Assembly (NCBI GenBank): GCA_029851415.1
Contig: CM056744.1
Coordinates: 88,771,907 to 88,835,906, forward strand
DNA from: Eretmocerus hayati
Taxonomy: Eukaryota > Arthropoda > Insecta > Hymenoptera > Aphelinidae
Reading direction: 5' to 3'
DNA: 64,000 nucleotides
In this document: one piece after another, positions 24,532 through 37,600 of the stretch
How positions within the stretch are numbered: position 1 is the first letter of the stretch
Layout: each line of letters begins with the position of its first letter
The notes under the pieces: generated by a model
Database searches by the model: none
Told to the model about the DNA's origin: nothing
What the model saw: the letters and a program-made list of their open reading frames with translations, nothing else
Program-made: the position numbers and the translations under genes

Positions 24532-24655
24532 CTTGGGCCAGATATGAATGAGCTGCCGAGCCATGATTTTTTTGAATCCTGAACTTAAAATACAGATTCC
24601 CTGGAAAATTCTTGTCCTTCTGCTTGTTATCTCCTTCTCCTGCTACGCAGCTCAT
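24532..24655 (-). CDS. Possible first coding exon, weak
   Basis: ATG at 24655, 41 codons (MSCVAGEGDNKQKDKNF...), then donor CAAG|GTCAGT leaving one base. The next exon found downstream (22515) needs two incoming bases, so an additional unseen exon would be required. Support is only the start codon and the donor. Confidence 0.2.
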
Positions 24656-25343
24656 GACACTCTAGATTAATTGTTGAAAGTCGTTCGTAGCACATAAATT
24701 GATCGATAACTTGGTTGCCTTGGTCCATCGTCGCTGTTAGCTCCGTGTGAATAATATGTATGGTATACATTTGTGATGATTCTGTATAAGCTAAACCCTC
24801 TGTACATCTATTCTAATAATATACACTTCATCGACAACTTATCGTTCGCACATTTAATCGCTCTTACCTACTACTCGAGGTCGTTCTTCTATATATTTTT
24901 GGTTGTCTTACGTAACTAATTCTTGTATTTCCTATGATTTATGATATTTTACAGGAAATTCTCGGGATCCTACACTATTTCATTCAGTGTTCCTCTACAC
25001 AATATCGACTTCCCCGTGAGAGGGCAGTCAGTACGAAAGTTCCGACCCTCTTAGTACGAGTTTGTGATCCTCTAACAATCGATTATCTTGAAAACTCTGA
25101 TAGATGGCAGTGTTTTAAATGCCGTCTTGTGTGTCTTTTCTCGCGTTTGCGTCTTGCTCAAAACCATAGCACCCGTAATGAAATGAAAATGTCCATGTTC
25201 TAACATCCTTCCCAGGGATGAAACATCTCTTACAAACCATGATATTCGAAGAAAAATATCAAGCACTCTAAAAATGTTATGAGAATCAGAATCCTGTCAA
25301 AGAAATAATCCTTTGCTTGGTTCTTATAGACAATTTTCAGTCA

Positions 25344-25622
25344 TCAGACGCAAATCTCTTGATAGAGAGTCAGGCGATGCCTGCTGCGTATCGGAGTAAA
25401 TCGATTGCGCTCAAAGCCGATCACAGGCCTGCGCTTCACCTGACTGCTAACCTTATCGTTACAGATGCCCGTAGTCGTAGTGGTTGAAGCAGAGGGCGCC
25501 ACTTTTTCCTGCTGCTGTTGTTGCTTTTGTTGTAGCTCTGGAGTGGATTTTGCGAGATCTTCTTTGGCCTCAGTCGCCAGTTCCGTGCAGCCTGGCACCT
25601 CTATCGTTAGCTTCGCCTTGCC
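25344..25622 (-). CDS. Last exon of JAKMIP-like gene
   Basis: Phase-0 acceptor AATCAG. 92 codons ending in TGA at 25344-25346. Contains a run of nine Gln/Lys residues (QQKQQQQQ), a Thr-rich stretch and a basic tail rich in Arg (RRPVIGFERNRFTPIRSRHR). Confidence 0.65.
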   Translation of the reverse strand, partial: GKAKLTIEVPGCTELATEAKEDLAKSTPELQQKQQQQQEKVAPSASTTTTTGICNDKVSSQVKRRPVIGFERNRFTPIRSRHRLTLYQEICV

Positions 25623-28600
25623 CTGATTTTCCCGGAAGAAAATTTTATCGTTAAAATTCATTGGTGTATTTGGAATGGTCTAGGGAGCCTCATTTCAGGA
25701 AGATTGAAGTGGGAGGATGCGTCGATAATCGATAGTGCGGAGTCGATATTTCGGGATCGATATATCGTAAGGTGTTATATCGAACCCGTATCGAAAAGTT
25801 AGATACATCGGTGTGAGCTTTCGATATGGGTCGATTCATTCCCAGCCATTCGATTTGCATTTCGTGATGGTGCGGTAAGATCAAATTTTTTGTAATTTAA
25901 CTACGGAAGTGCTAAATAAACTAAGAGAGTAGGGATTTAGCCTTCTCAGATGTGGTCAAAAATGTATGAACGATGTTTTCATGCGTCAAGTGTGGCCCAG
26001 ACGGTCTTTGGGATTAAAAAAACTGGCATGTCAATCAGCTATCAGTAACTTTCTCTAGCTGAGGAAAGGAATTTCATGAAATCAAAGATATGAAAAAATA
26101 TTCAGTTACTTCACATACTTGTTAAATTATCACTCAAACCCAAAACAGATCGTTTTTCTGTCATTGTATGGTAGTCTTCTTCCCAGTATCAATAACTCAA
26201 TCAACTGATATAAGCTGTCTTTGTCGGAGTATGGAATAATTTTGAGTACCAAATAATAAGAGCCAACTCATCACCAAAGCTTGAAGTTGACGCGATGAGG
26301 TGGAAAGAGGATATCCCTAAAACCTTAGGCGACAATGCTACTTTTCATGCTATCTACCTTCCACTAGTCAATCATGTTCATGGTTAACTATCACTCATAA
26401 GACATTAGAAGGGTTTTTCGTGATTTGTATTGAAGAGATCTACCATTTTGCAGGGTTCGTGCAAGGAGAGAGTGAGTTTGAAAAATGTGACAATAATTTA
26501 TTAAAAACGATCCGAACTACATAACTAACAACAATAAAAAAAGAACAAATAAAACAAAACATAGTCTCTGCTCAAAAACGGGCAATCCTAGTAGAATATC
26601 CAAACATCAAAGATATGAAAAATATGAATAAATCAATACATATAAAAGAAGTCGAGCCTTGAAATCTTCATAAAATAACAATCGACAAACTCTTGATCAT
26701 TTTCCAAAAGTCGACGTTCGACCAAAAATGTAATACAAAACTTGCTTCAAGTGAAAAGCGAAATGAGGTGAGGGTAGAATTTCGAGTATGGACCATCGCC
26801 AGTAACTACATCCCTAATTACCTGTACATACAATTGGAATTCGAATCTAGTCAACTTGAATGGAAAAACTTTTGTGGTTGTGGATAAAAAGATAGATCGA
26901 AACTAACGAACAAAAATAAATAAAAATCTAGCAGCGTAACAAACCAAAAAACAAAAATTCAACAGCAAGCAACGCTAACAAGCAAACGCAAGACCACAAA
27001 ATTCAGCCAGAAAAAAGCAGCCAACTCCAAGCACCGCGAGTCCAACGCCAGAACTTACATCAGTCTCATCGCGGTCCAGCCGCTCCACTTGTTTCCTACT
27101 CTCCGCACGGGTGCCAACAGAAGCACCAGTAAGACCGCAACATCCACATCCGCTCCTCCGTCTCTCCTCCACAGGTTCTTCTCTGATTTTTGCAAGCTCC
27201 GCCGCAAGCTTACGATTATTTTCAACTTGAACTTCCAGCCTACTTCCTACATCTGCAAGCTTAGCTTCATACTCAGTCTCAAGTTTAGCCCAGGTAGCAT
27301 CAGCTTGTTTCAGAGTCTCCAAAAACGCCGATTCCCTCTGCTCCAAACTAGCAATCTGTTGCCTTAATCCCAGTTCACTCTTTCCAAGATTTTGAATTCT
27401 AATCTCGTAATCTCTCCATTTCTCCCCACAAGATCCACAACTATTACCTTGTTCTTCAAAAATCTCATCCGTAAGTGTAGCAACCTCCTTACGATCGCCA
27501 ATTTTCATTTTAGAAAGCTGAGCTTCAAGCCAGTAAGCGCGCTCGCTCAGTCGGTAATTTTCATCTAATAGCTCCTCTTCTCGAACCTTAGCCTCTTTAC
27601 GTTCAGTTTCTAAATTTCTAAGACGTTCTTCCAAATGTTGTAAACGATTCAAAGATGATGTATTGGATGATGAATTATCGTCGCTTGTACAGGATGAAGT
27701 TGAAGACGAGGATGCGCGTTCTTGGATTATTCTTGCTCGAAGCTCTTGGAGACGTTGAACCTCTTGGAGCAATTCTCCAGCGTCACCTGTTGATGTTGGA
27801 GCTTCAGTTTGGGTAGTTCTGCTAGTATGATGTGATTTGGTTTCGGTATTTGTTGTTTCAGGGTTGGATGTGATTAGAGCAGGAATTGTGATGGTAGAGT
27901 CGTTGTCATCATCGTCGGCTTCAAAGATACCGGATTCCTGAAGTGAGAGGAGAGATTTTTCTGGACCGCTGTTTGGTAGGGCGGTTGGAGCGTTCGATGT
28001 GTAGGGGATTACTGTGGCTACTGCTCGGTCTCTGTGCTGATGTTGCCTCGCCGATGCTGCATCCTGTAAAATCAGTTTTGAATAGAAGTGAGAAAAAATT
28101 TTGGGATTATTCATCAATAGAAGAGATTGATTTTTTTCGGATCCGGAATTGGTGAGGGAGAGTTTCTTTTACTGATGATTCCATAAAAGTATTATGACTG
28201 AGGAACGGAAATTCTCCGAATGATGATCAAGTATGAGTTAGTGTTTTCTGGTGAGGAAGAGTGATGGTATTTTTCAAGGAAGGAACCCATATGTTCGACC
28301 AATAAAGCGACAGTTCAAAATTATTGCCCATTTCAAACGGTGATCAAAAATGATTAGACAGTTCACTCATCTGACGTTTTTGGATCACTAAGAATTAATG
28401 TCATTCATAATACACTCCTTTCTCAATGTTTTGAAAATGGATGGAATTAATTTCTATTGTCCATTCGATTTCAATTATAAATTCGAACTTTATTCAGTAC
28501 TGCTTGAAAATATTCTATAAATAATTTTATGTGTCTCATTTTTTGCGTCTGACATACTTTCAACTTCCGACACATAAAAAGTACATGATTTAAAATAGCA

Positions 28601-31600
28601 AGATGAATTTGCCCGAGAATTTGCCACTTTGAGATTTTCTCCAAATATGCACTGGGCGAATGTCATTGCTGTACAAACAAACTGATGGAAAATGTACTAT
28701 TCAATTTTAAATCTGAATGAATGTCCAGCTTGGAACGAATCATCCAACAGTGTTCATCGATGATCAAATCTGTATGTAGTCTTGAGTACAATGTGATTGA
28801 TCATAATGACGCCATAACACCGTAAAAGAAAAAGTAAAATTATTACGAGATGGAGTCATAAAAAATTCCAAATATCTCTTGATTCAGAGTGCAAAATCAA
28901 AACGCGTTTTCTCATACAAGATTCCTGTACCCTGTTACCACTACATTCTGTATACAATATATACGATATAACATAATGTCTAGTTCGATCTCACGAGAAT
29001 AACGATGGGTTCAATCTTGGCGGAACCCATAATACTCACACGATTCACGACATACGTCATTCACTTCATAGAATTATACCCATCAAGTCAACCTAGGTAA
29101 AATCGCGAATACGTGCATATTTGAGAAACCTCCTCGAACAAACGAATGTCAAGATAAGTATGCACTCGCCGTGAGACCGCTAGACTATCCTCAGTATCAC
29201 GAGCGTTATAAGTATGAGGTTTGCGAATAGCATTGAAGAAAAAAGCTAGCCATGACCGTGGCTTTGCACTGCATGTGGACAAACACCATAGAAATTACTT
29301 GTCCGCTCGATGATTGTATCTTTCCTCCCGGTACCAAAGCATATGCGCGTGAGTGTGTATTTCGCGAATCGGTGGCTATAATCTTGCGGATTTACATGGA
29401 TGGCGCCTAAGTAGCGTGCGCTTGTAGATATTTATACAAAATAATATCACAGGGATAGATCCACAGTGAGATTTTTGATGCGCAAAATTCACATAGGTAT
29501 ATGTATATCTTGGGAAAGCTCCTGATCCTGAGAAATAATTCTGACTGTGAATTACACAGGCCCACAAAAAAAAATTTCAGATCAGAAAGAAAGACGTCAT
29601 TTCTGATGTATTTTGAGCTGCTAAACGTGATCACGAAGTCAGACCATCATGTTTCCCTGGCCGCGTTCGAGTTACGGTCATATTTATGCGTTACAAAATT
29701 ACTTGAGCATGAGTTTTTGCGTTTTAAAAGGAAATCTTACCTTAGGCAGCAAAACTGATCGTTTCGGCCATCAAATTTTACTTCAAAAATATATTTTTTA
29801 AGAATTTTTGTATCTTTTCAGGAGCTAGGAAAAACCCTAGATGTGATAAAATTCCCTAGACGGGGTATTTTTGCCCTGGACCAAAATGTTTGTTCACATA
29901 GGTCAAAACTGAGCAGCATCGAACTTCACGTTAAACTTTCGTCCAAAAAATATTTTCCGAGAATTTTCAGGGATGCTAGAGAACTGAAGAATCTCTGAAA
30001 ATTCCCAAACATACTAATTCGACGTAGAATTCGACCACGCCCTCAGTTTTGACATATCTAGGTACCATTTTGGTCCAGGACGAAAATATACCCCCCCCCC
30101 CCCCCGGAATTTTGGCACCTCTAGAGTTTTTCTAGCTTATTAGCAGGCACAAAAACTCTCATTAAACATGTATTCCTCGTAGATTTTGATGATAGAGAAC
30201 GATTCCATCCTCATTTTTGCTGTAAAAGGTCGCAATTTGCCTCTACAATGTAAATACTCATACCCAGGTAGTTTTTGCAACCCATAAATAACCACCATGA
30301 CTCGAAAACTGCCAGGAAAAGGTGCCGTTCTGAGTTCGAATTTGTATTTCAGCAGTTTCAAATACGCCAGAAATGGCGTCCACCTATTCTGATCACTAAA
30401 CTTTGCTTCATGGGCCTGTGTTATTTTTCTATCAATTTCGACGTGTTTGATTAGTGGCGACTCTGTACTAATAGATTCCATGGAAATTGGAAATTCTGCG
30501 GTACAGATGCAATAAAAATCTTCCTTCTTGCTCAGTGCAAAATTGCAGTAAAGCTGCGAATGAGGTCTACCTGAATTCTCATTAACTTTTGAGATCATTG
30601 TGGGACGGAAGGGCACGAAACGGTATGCGAATTCGCACGAGATTTCGCGACATGTAAGTAGGTATATAACGGTGACGTGCGTGTACTCTGGGTCGTAGCT
30701 AATTTGCTTAAGCAAACGTACCTTTGCGCAATACGGTTGTGGGTATATATAGTAGCAAGAAATGTAAAGGTTTTGGTTTCGTGAAATACAGCTGCAGTAG
30801 ATCTCGAATTAAACCACGCCTTCGTGGTCATTCAATTTTTCGTAAACTACTGGTGATTGCACGTGATAATGTGTGTGCACTGATATGGGATGAACTGAAA
30901 AACAGTGCGGAATGATAGTTCTATAGGTAATGACTTCTGTGTGCGGATGAGCCACATCGTGTGTAGTGTATTTAACGGTACCAACGAATTACCAGTGCTA
31001 GCTCAATATAATGCGCAAGGGAGACTTTTTTGGGTAAAAAAGGGTCTTTTGTAGCAATCTGGGTGCATAAGTTATAGTTAGCTTGTATGAGGAGGGGGGG
31101 GGGGGTATCATGATTCAGGTGATAAAATGTGAACAGAAAAAAATGAGGGTTATAGTTTTCGTCTTAGATCAGATTGTTTGTTTTTGTAGGGTTTCCCAAT
31201 GCAGAATATGCGCGATATTTTGTTGTGAGGGTGATGATCGATTTAAGTCTAAAAATTCTGACAAAGTATCCCTCGACCGGATTGGCAAAAAAACTAGATA
31301 ATATTAAAAAGCGATCATGTGGAAATACTTTGTGTGATTTTGATGGATCTTGAGAGAAACTTGATTCGTAGGTTTGACATGCAAATTTAATGTTTCTTAC
31401 CTTGTAGAGGTGGATGGGCTCGGGCGAGACGACCCCACTGTCTGCCAGGTCGGGTGTTTCTCGCTGATTCGGCGACTCCTCGAGTTCTAAAACGCGGAAT
31501 TCGAGTAGCTCATTTTGTTCGCGTAGCTCTGATAGTTCGGACACGAGGCTCGCCTCGCGTTCTTCGGCATCACGCAGCTTCTCACTGAGTGCACGTCTAC

Positions 31601-34600
31601 TGTTCTGGCTGCCTCTCGTCTGCAATTTCAAATTTCCATCAACCATTTGGAACATTTAGAAATTATCTGCACTCATCTTCAAAGTAAGCTGACGCACGGT
31701 GTTTTTTCAAAAGATCTACAATTTACCCAAAACTTTTCATACGAAGTATCATTTCAATTTCTCAAGATAGATGATCGTTTAGTCTGGCGGAGCTTTTGGT
31801 GATAAGGTGTTCCTCACTTTCAGTCTCAAAATAACTGTATGGAAGGCAAAAAGTTTTATTCAATTCTTTATATGGAATTTTCAGAACATTTTTGAACGTG
31901 CGACCGCTGAATGTTGAATCACGTCCGTTTGGGGGCTTTCACAAAAGATGTCTGAACCTGACGTGGGGGAGGGGAAGGGGACGCTGACTTGCTGTGACGT
32001 TCTCAGAGAGTCATGTCAACTTTTGAGTCGGGTTAAATTCTCGTAAATTCTTGTTGAAGTTCCGAAATTATCGCCAGTTGAATAATGATGAACATAAAAT
32101 GTCAATTCCATTATTTAAATCGTATTCCCGGTAAATCTGTCACTTTCCGATCATCTTGTTACCCAGAAGTGACTCCGATGGAATTTTGGTCAAAAGGGGG
32201 GAGGTCATGACGTTCGTGACATCTTTTTAGGGGGAGAATCGACTCCTATGTGACAAGGTGTGACAAATTGGGAGGGAAGAGTCCGAAATCTTCGAAAATC
32301 ATCCGGACGTCGTTTGTGCGAGTCCTCTTCTCTCTTCCCGCGAATTTGGTCAAATTTTTCATCCAATTCTTCGACAGAACGGATTATGTTATCTCGTAAT
32401 ATACAGACTATTATATCTGGTGCACAGAAAAATTTATGAAAATAATCGTTCACCTAAAACTTGATCATTGAAACAAAAAAATCTATAAAAACTTCACCGC
32501 TATCCATTCTACTCTGCAATCAATGCCATACGCAAACCCACTCAAAATATTCAACTTTTTTCTGCAAGCCCGCGGTCAGATATAGCACGGTGGATCAATA
32601 ATTTGAAATCACCAAATCTAAGTCCAAGACAGAATAATATCTTTGCTTACCTCCTGCAGTAGTGCTTTCTCAAGATCGCGCACCTGGCTCTTAGCCAAAC
32701 TGAGCTCTCTCTGTTCCTCAAGTAGCCTCGTTTGAAGCTCATCGATCTCGAGGAGTAAGCTCTCGTAGGCCTCACGCGTTACTCCCGAAACGCAGGGAGT
32801 CATCGTATTCGTTGGTGACGTGAAAGTCATACCATCAGAGCTCGAACATGTGCTTGTAGCCATAATACAGTCTGGTTGAGGCGAAAGTGAAGAGGGTGCA
32901 CTTCCAAGGGCGCTGTCTGAGCTTGTAGAATCGTGCATCTGCATCTGCATCGAAAGCTGATGGTCATCGTCGTCGATCTCCTCAGCCTCGGCTACGGGTT
33001 CCAGGTCCAACCATTGCTTGTAAAATTCTTCTTTTCGACGTTTCTTTACTAGCTGTTCGAGCTTGCGCTCCTTGTCCTGAGAATTTTTGAGAGTTGGTTC
33101 AGGAGTTAGTTGAAATTTTTGGTTATATATGCTTTTTCATCACTGTCAATGTATTGGGGACTGCAATTTTGTTATTGAGATGGAATCGTCACGGTTTGAT
33201 CACATTGCTTCCTGTGTGTGGGTTGTATCTTCGATTCTTTGCAAAAATTTTTTAATATTTTGAAATTTGTCCATCAAGTTCAAAATCATGAAAAAATTTG
33301 ATAACTAAGCTATTTGCCACGTGACATAGCAAAATGCAACTTCAGCCACTTCCATTAAAGTCAAGCATGCAGGGAAAACTTTCATTATTACCAAAAAGTT
33401 CTCGATTACAGTATATCAAATAGTCAAAAATGGTCTCAAGATGTCGATATCAAGAGCATTGTTGAAGAACCTGTCGAATTTTCCCAAATTCTTATGTTAT
33501 CTTTGCAAAAATCAACGAAAGTCCACGGAACATTAGCTTGTCCATAAAAATTACTAGTATAGCGAGTGACTTCTATAGTGATTGATAGTTTGTGAAACAA
33601 TACGAGTGGTATCACAAGATTTCAAAAATTTACGTACAACAGCCACGTGTCTATTGGACGACTACCTAGTGGTCGTATACGATCACTCCTTCAAGAATTT
33701 CCGATCCGAATTGAAAATGAGATATCAGTCATGGCATCAAAAGAAACACAAAAGTGGACAGTAAGGTCACATTACTGTCAGAGTCAAGGAGACCAACCTT
33801 GCAGGTCCTGGATTTGTCCCAAACTTTGGGAATCATCTTACTCTGGTGAGAAATGAAGGTATTTCAAAGGACTCAGTCCCATGGGCCTCCCATCGTGAGA
33901 TACAGCTAGAGATTAGTGTTGGCAGTATATCAATATGTACAACTTTTGAACATGGGCCTAAATGGGTAATGCTAATCTCTACAGCTGTATCTCAGGATAG
34001 GAGTCCCATGGGGCTGAATCCTTCGAAATGCCTTCATTTCTCACCAAAACAAGATGATTCCCAGAGTTTGAGATGAATCCAGGATCCGCAAGGTTGGACC
34101 TCTCGCTGTTAAGGATGAATAAATGTATTGAAAACGAAGCGCAATGCATCTGATGTAATTGGCAAATCAAATCGTTTGCGATGCCTGGCCGATCTCACCG
34201 ATTCTGAATTGTTGTGAATGGGTCAATCTCCAAGATAGTTTCGAAATCATGAGTAAATCCATCTTAAATTACAATGACGTTACGTACAAATCTAGAAAAT
34301 TGCAGGCATGTAATTTCATGGAAGTTTCATGCCCATCAAACAGAACATCACCTTCAAGAGTGATTCACACGCATGAATTTTTCCAATATCAAATTGCAAA
34401 TCCACCGACGGCGGAACAAAATAAAGTTTCTCAATTGAGAGACTTGCCATCATACAAACCCTGAGGTTATTATACACGTAGCAGGCGATTTGATGAGTCG
34501 GATGATGAGTCCGTAGCGAATTGACTCGGACGCGCAAAACGCGAAAGAAGCCAACGACTCATGACGATGTAGGGAGGAGTATGTAATATTAAGGGCCATG

Positions 34601-37600
34601 AAATCGATGCAAGTCTATTACTCGTACTAATGCGGGTTGATTAAATGAGTTAGTTGATGGGATGGGTATTTTTTTATGTAATTTACCTTGACTGCTTGTC
34701 TGAGCACCTCGATGACCTCTTGCTGCTCGAGGGCGAGCTCTTTGAGCCGTTCAAGCTCGGTTGCGCTCGACTCCTCGTCGCTGCATTCGATTTTGCACAG
34801 ATCCGCCTGTAAAACAAGAACATTTAGACACGATCGTCTTGTATTTTTTGAATTTCATCAGATCATATGAAGGTAGTATGAATACATCATCATTATGAAT
34901 GACGTTTGTGACCTCTGCAGAATTTCTACCGCATTGCTTCATACACGGTTTGATTTGAGTCTTACTTGCAGTGAGAAAATTTTGATTCCACCCAGAGTGA
35001 ACTAGTATCTAAAGGCTCTGGTTTGGTTTCTCATGAATTTCTGCGATCATGAATCGCTTAGTTACACTTTTGTTCGGATGAGCCATAAAAGTTCTTGCAC
35101 CTCAACAAAACTTGATAATTTTGGAGCAGGTCTTTCTTGTAAATTCAATTTGATGGGTATTTGGAATTATGCACATATGCTTTCATTCATCGATATCCTT
35201 GATTGCCTACTCTACCATCATTTTATATTTGAATTTTCACATGAGAAACTCGTTGAAATTTTTTACAGTCGAACGGCACCCGAAGGGAATAGCATTTTCA
35301 TCCCAGATACAGCGGTTCGTCGAATCGCCAGTTTCTTTCCAAAGAATCTCCAGGGACAAAGATTTTTGTCCCAAACAAGAGTGCTTTTGATGCCGAAAAC
35401 GTAATGTTTGATCACGACAATGCCAATTGAGTGTAGGGAAACTCCACAGTTTTCATTAATTTGATCTCACCAATAAGTGGGACACAATTTAATAATTTGA
35501 TTCAAGTCCGAATCTGGTACAACCATCAAACATTGAAGATTTATTTTCTATGAAATTCCGAAGTAAGGTCTGTAGACTAGGCGAACAATTAATATTTCAA
35601 TGATATTCCAATTTTTGTTAAGAAATTGGTGTGAATTATTATGCTTTCTTGGGTGTACGGTACAATTCACTGAGAATAGTTTACTCAAACAAGACACGAT
35701 CATAGCTATGACTTTCGAAAAAGAAACATAAAAATATGAATAAGCCAAATTAATATCGCATTTCGAGCGTTAATTAATGAAAGAAACAGAGTTACCGCAA
35801 AAATGGAAACTTTACGGCATAAAATTTAACGCTCTGCGATCCCCATGAGGCGATCAATTGAAAAGTGAACTCAAAGGCTCTCGAAATGCATTTCCGAGTA
35901 TATCTTTCACATATAGATGGACATCGCTCGTATAAGCTTGAGCACGCATATATGGTCGTTATAAAATTGAAGAGGAATATATCGGTGAAAGTGTATCACC
36001 ACACCCGAATAATCGCAAAAGAGGCGTTCAGAGTACACGCGAAAAGCTTCAATTTTTCCATCCGTCTTCCTCGCAAACGGCTGCGCATCGACGGACACGA
36101 TAAGTAAATGTGAACAAGAACCTTCACATCGAATTACACTCTTCGAAGCACTTCTTTTCGAAATGATTACATATATTTATGTGGGCGAGTTTTCATAACT
36201 TTCTACATGGATTGGGTGGTGCGTAGAATTTCATTGGTTTATGTCAAAATTTTTACAAGCTAGTTGGTAGATATCATCTGAATTTGTTGGTGATGAGTTA
36301 TTCAGTTTGGACTGTTAGCGGATAAATTTCTCTTTGGATACACTCGATGCTAAAGTTCAGTCTGAATAAAGTTAGGTTGAAATACTTGAAATCGAAGAGA
36401 AATTTTTTACACATGAATTTGTACGTGTATTGAACCCAAGTGACGATTATGCCATAATTTCTCATATACCGCACACATATTGTGTAGATAAGTATCCAAG
36501 AACCCATCAGAATATTCAGAATCTCATGCATAACATCGAAAAACCGAAATGATGTCGACAGATAACCGTCGATTATATGAATGCGAACTTCGGTATTCGC
36601 AGAGCTTGCATCAGAAGGAGAACCGGGAATACAAAATCCGCGAACACTAAAGCATTGCCTGTACGGGAGTAGTATATTATGATACAAGGGCGCAAACGAT
36701 GGTTTTCGCACCTCAAGTGACCTTTTTAGGCCCGAGCCGCAGGCGAGGGTCTAAATAGTCACGAGAAAGCCAAAACCGTTGCGCCCGAGTATCATACAAT
36801 GTTTTTTGATCTTCTGTGAGCAAATGAAAAGCGACAAACAGTGTGCAAATGACTCATTTGCGCACAGACGATCAGAAAAAGGAGGTTACGTTATTTTCAC
36901 GGCAGAATAGTTACTACAACTCTGATATGTTCTGAAGCTAATTTTACACATTTCCCAAGCATTGGTCAGTAATTGATGGTGGTTTATCATGAAAGTACTT
37001 AGAAGTCATCATCTTGAATAGAAAATTCGTAAGAGTTGACAAATGAATCGATAGAAATCAGCATGAGCTAATTATTCGACATCTAATCTGATTATTTCAG
37101 GGAAAAGGAGATAGGAAAGTTTGTGAGCTTGAATATGTTGGAAGATTTTATTGCCAATTTATCGAAACACTTGAACCTTACTATCAAAGATCTCAAAAAA
37201 TACTCATTTTCACACTCTTCGTCAATAACTACAGGATTTTGATCTTGGTCTCCGAATTTGAAAATGTTCCATCTCTCATTGGTGACACCATTACTTGGTA
37301 GAGCCGTGATGAATTTATAATTACATTACTATGAAAAGCGCCCCACTTCGATATTTGTTACTCGACATAACAATGAAACTATCGAGCATAGGCCCAAAAA
37401 TTTAGCTCTCTGAAAGTCTGATTTCGGTTTGGATATTTGAAATTATTGGTTTCTGAACATCAGCTCCCAGTCGCGAATGAGTAAAGCAAAAACCGCAAAT
37501 ACGGAAAAAGTCGCAATTGGCCTAACTGCGTGGATAAAGCAAAGTTCACGAATATCAAATCCGCGAATACGGAGGTTTGCCTGCATAGTCATGAAATTTG

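Larger units (their letters stand above)
22516..25343. other. Region between the two host genes
   Basis: AT-rich. Holds a fragment of the GGCGAGGGTC-type foldback family near 23870-24075 and a weak candidate first exon at 24532-24655. Otherwise nothing is recognised. It should contain the 3' UTR of the JAKMIP-like gene. Confidence 0.4.
28064..31400 (-). other. Intron of JAKMIP-like gene
   Basis: 3.3 kb. Contains a MITE with a C-run (29823-30138) and an unusually long open frame (30140-30715). The rest is AT-rich without recognised features. A G-run lies near 31096-31106. Confidence 0.45.

Noticed and set aside
26975..27058. Hydrophobic C-terminal tail of the large coiled-coil frame, like a membrane anchor
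   Set aside because: It follows a consensus donor GAT|GTAAGT, and the next exon joins in phase 0. The tail is most likely intron read-through.
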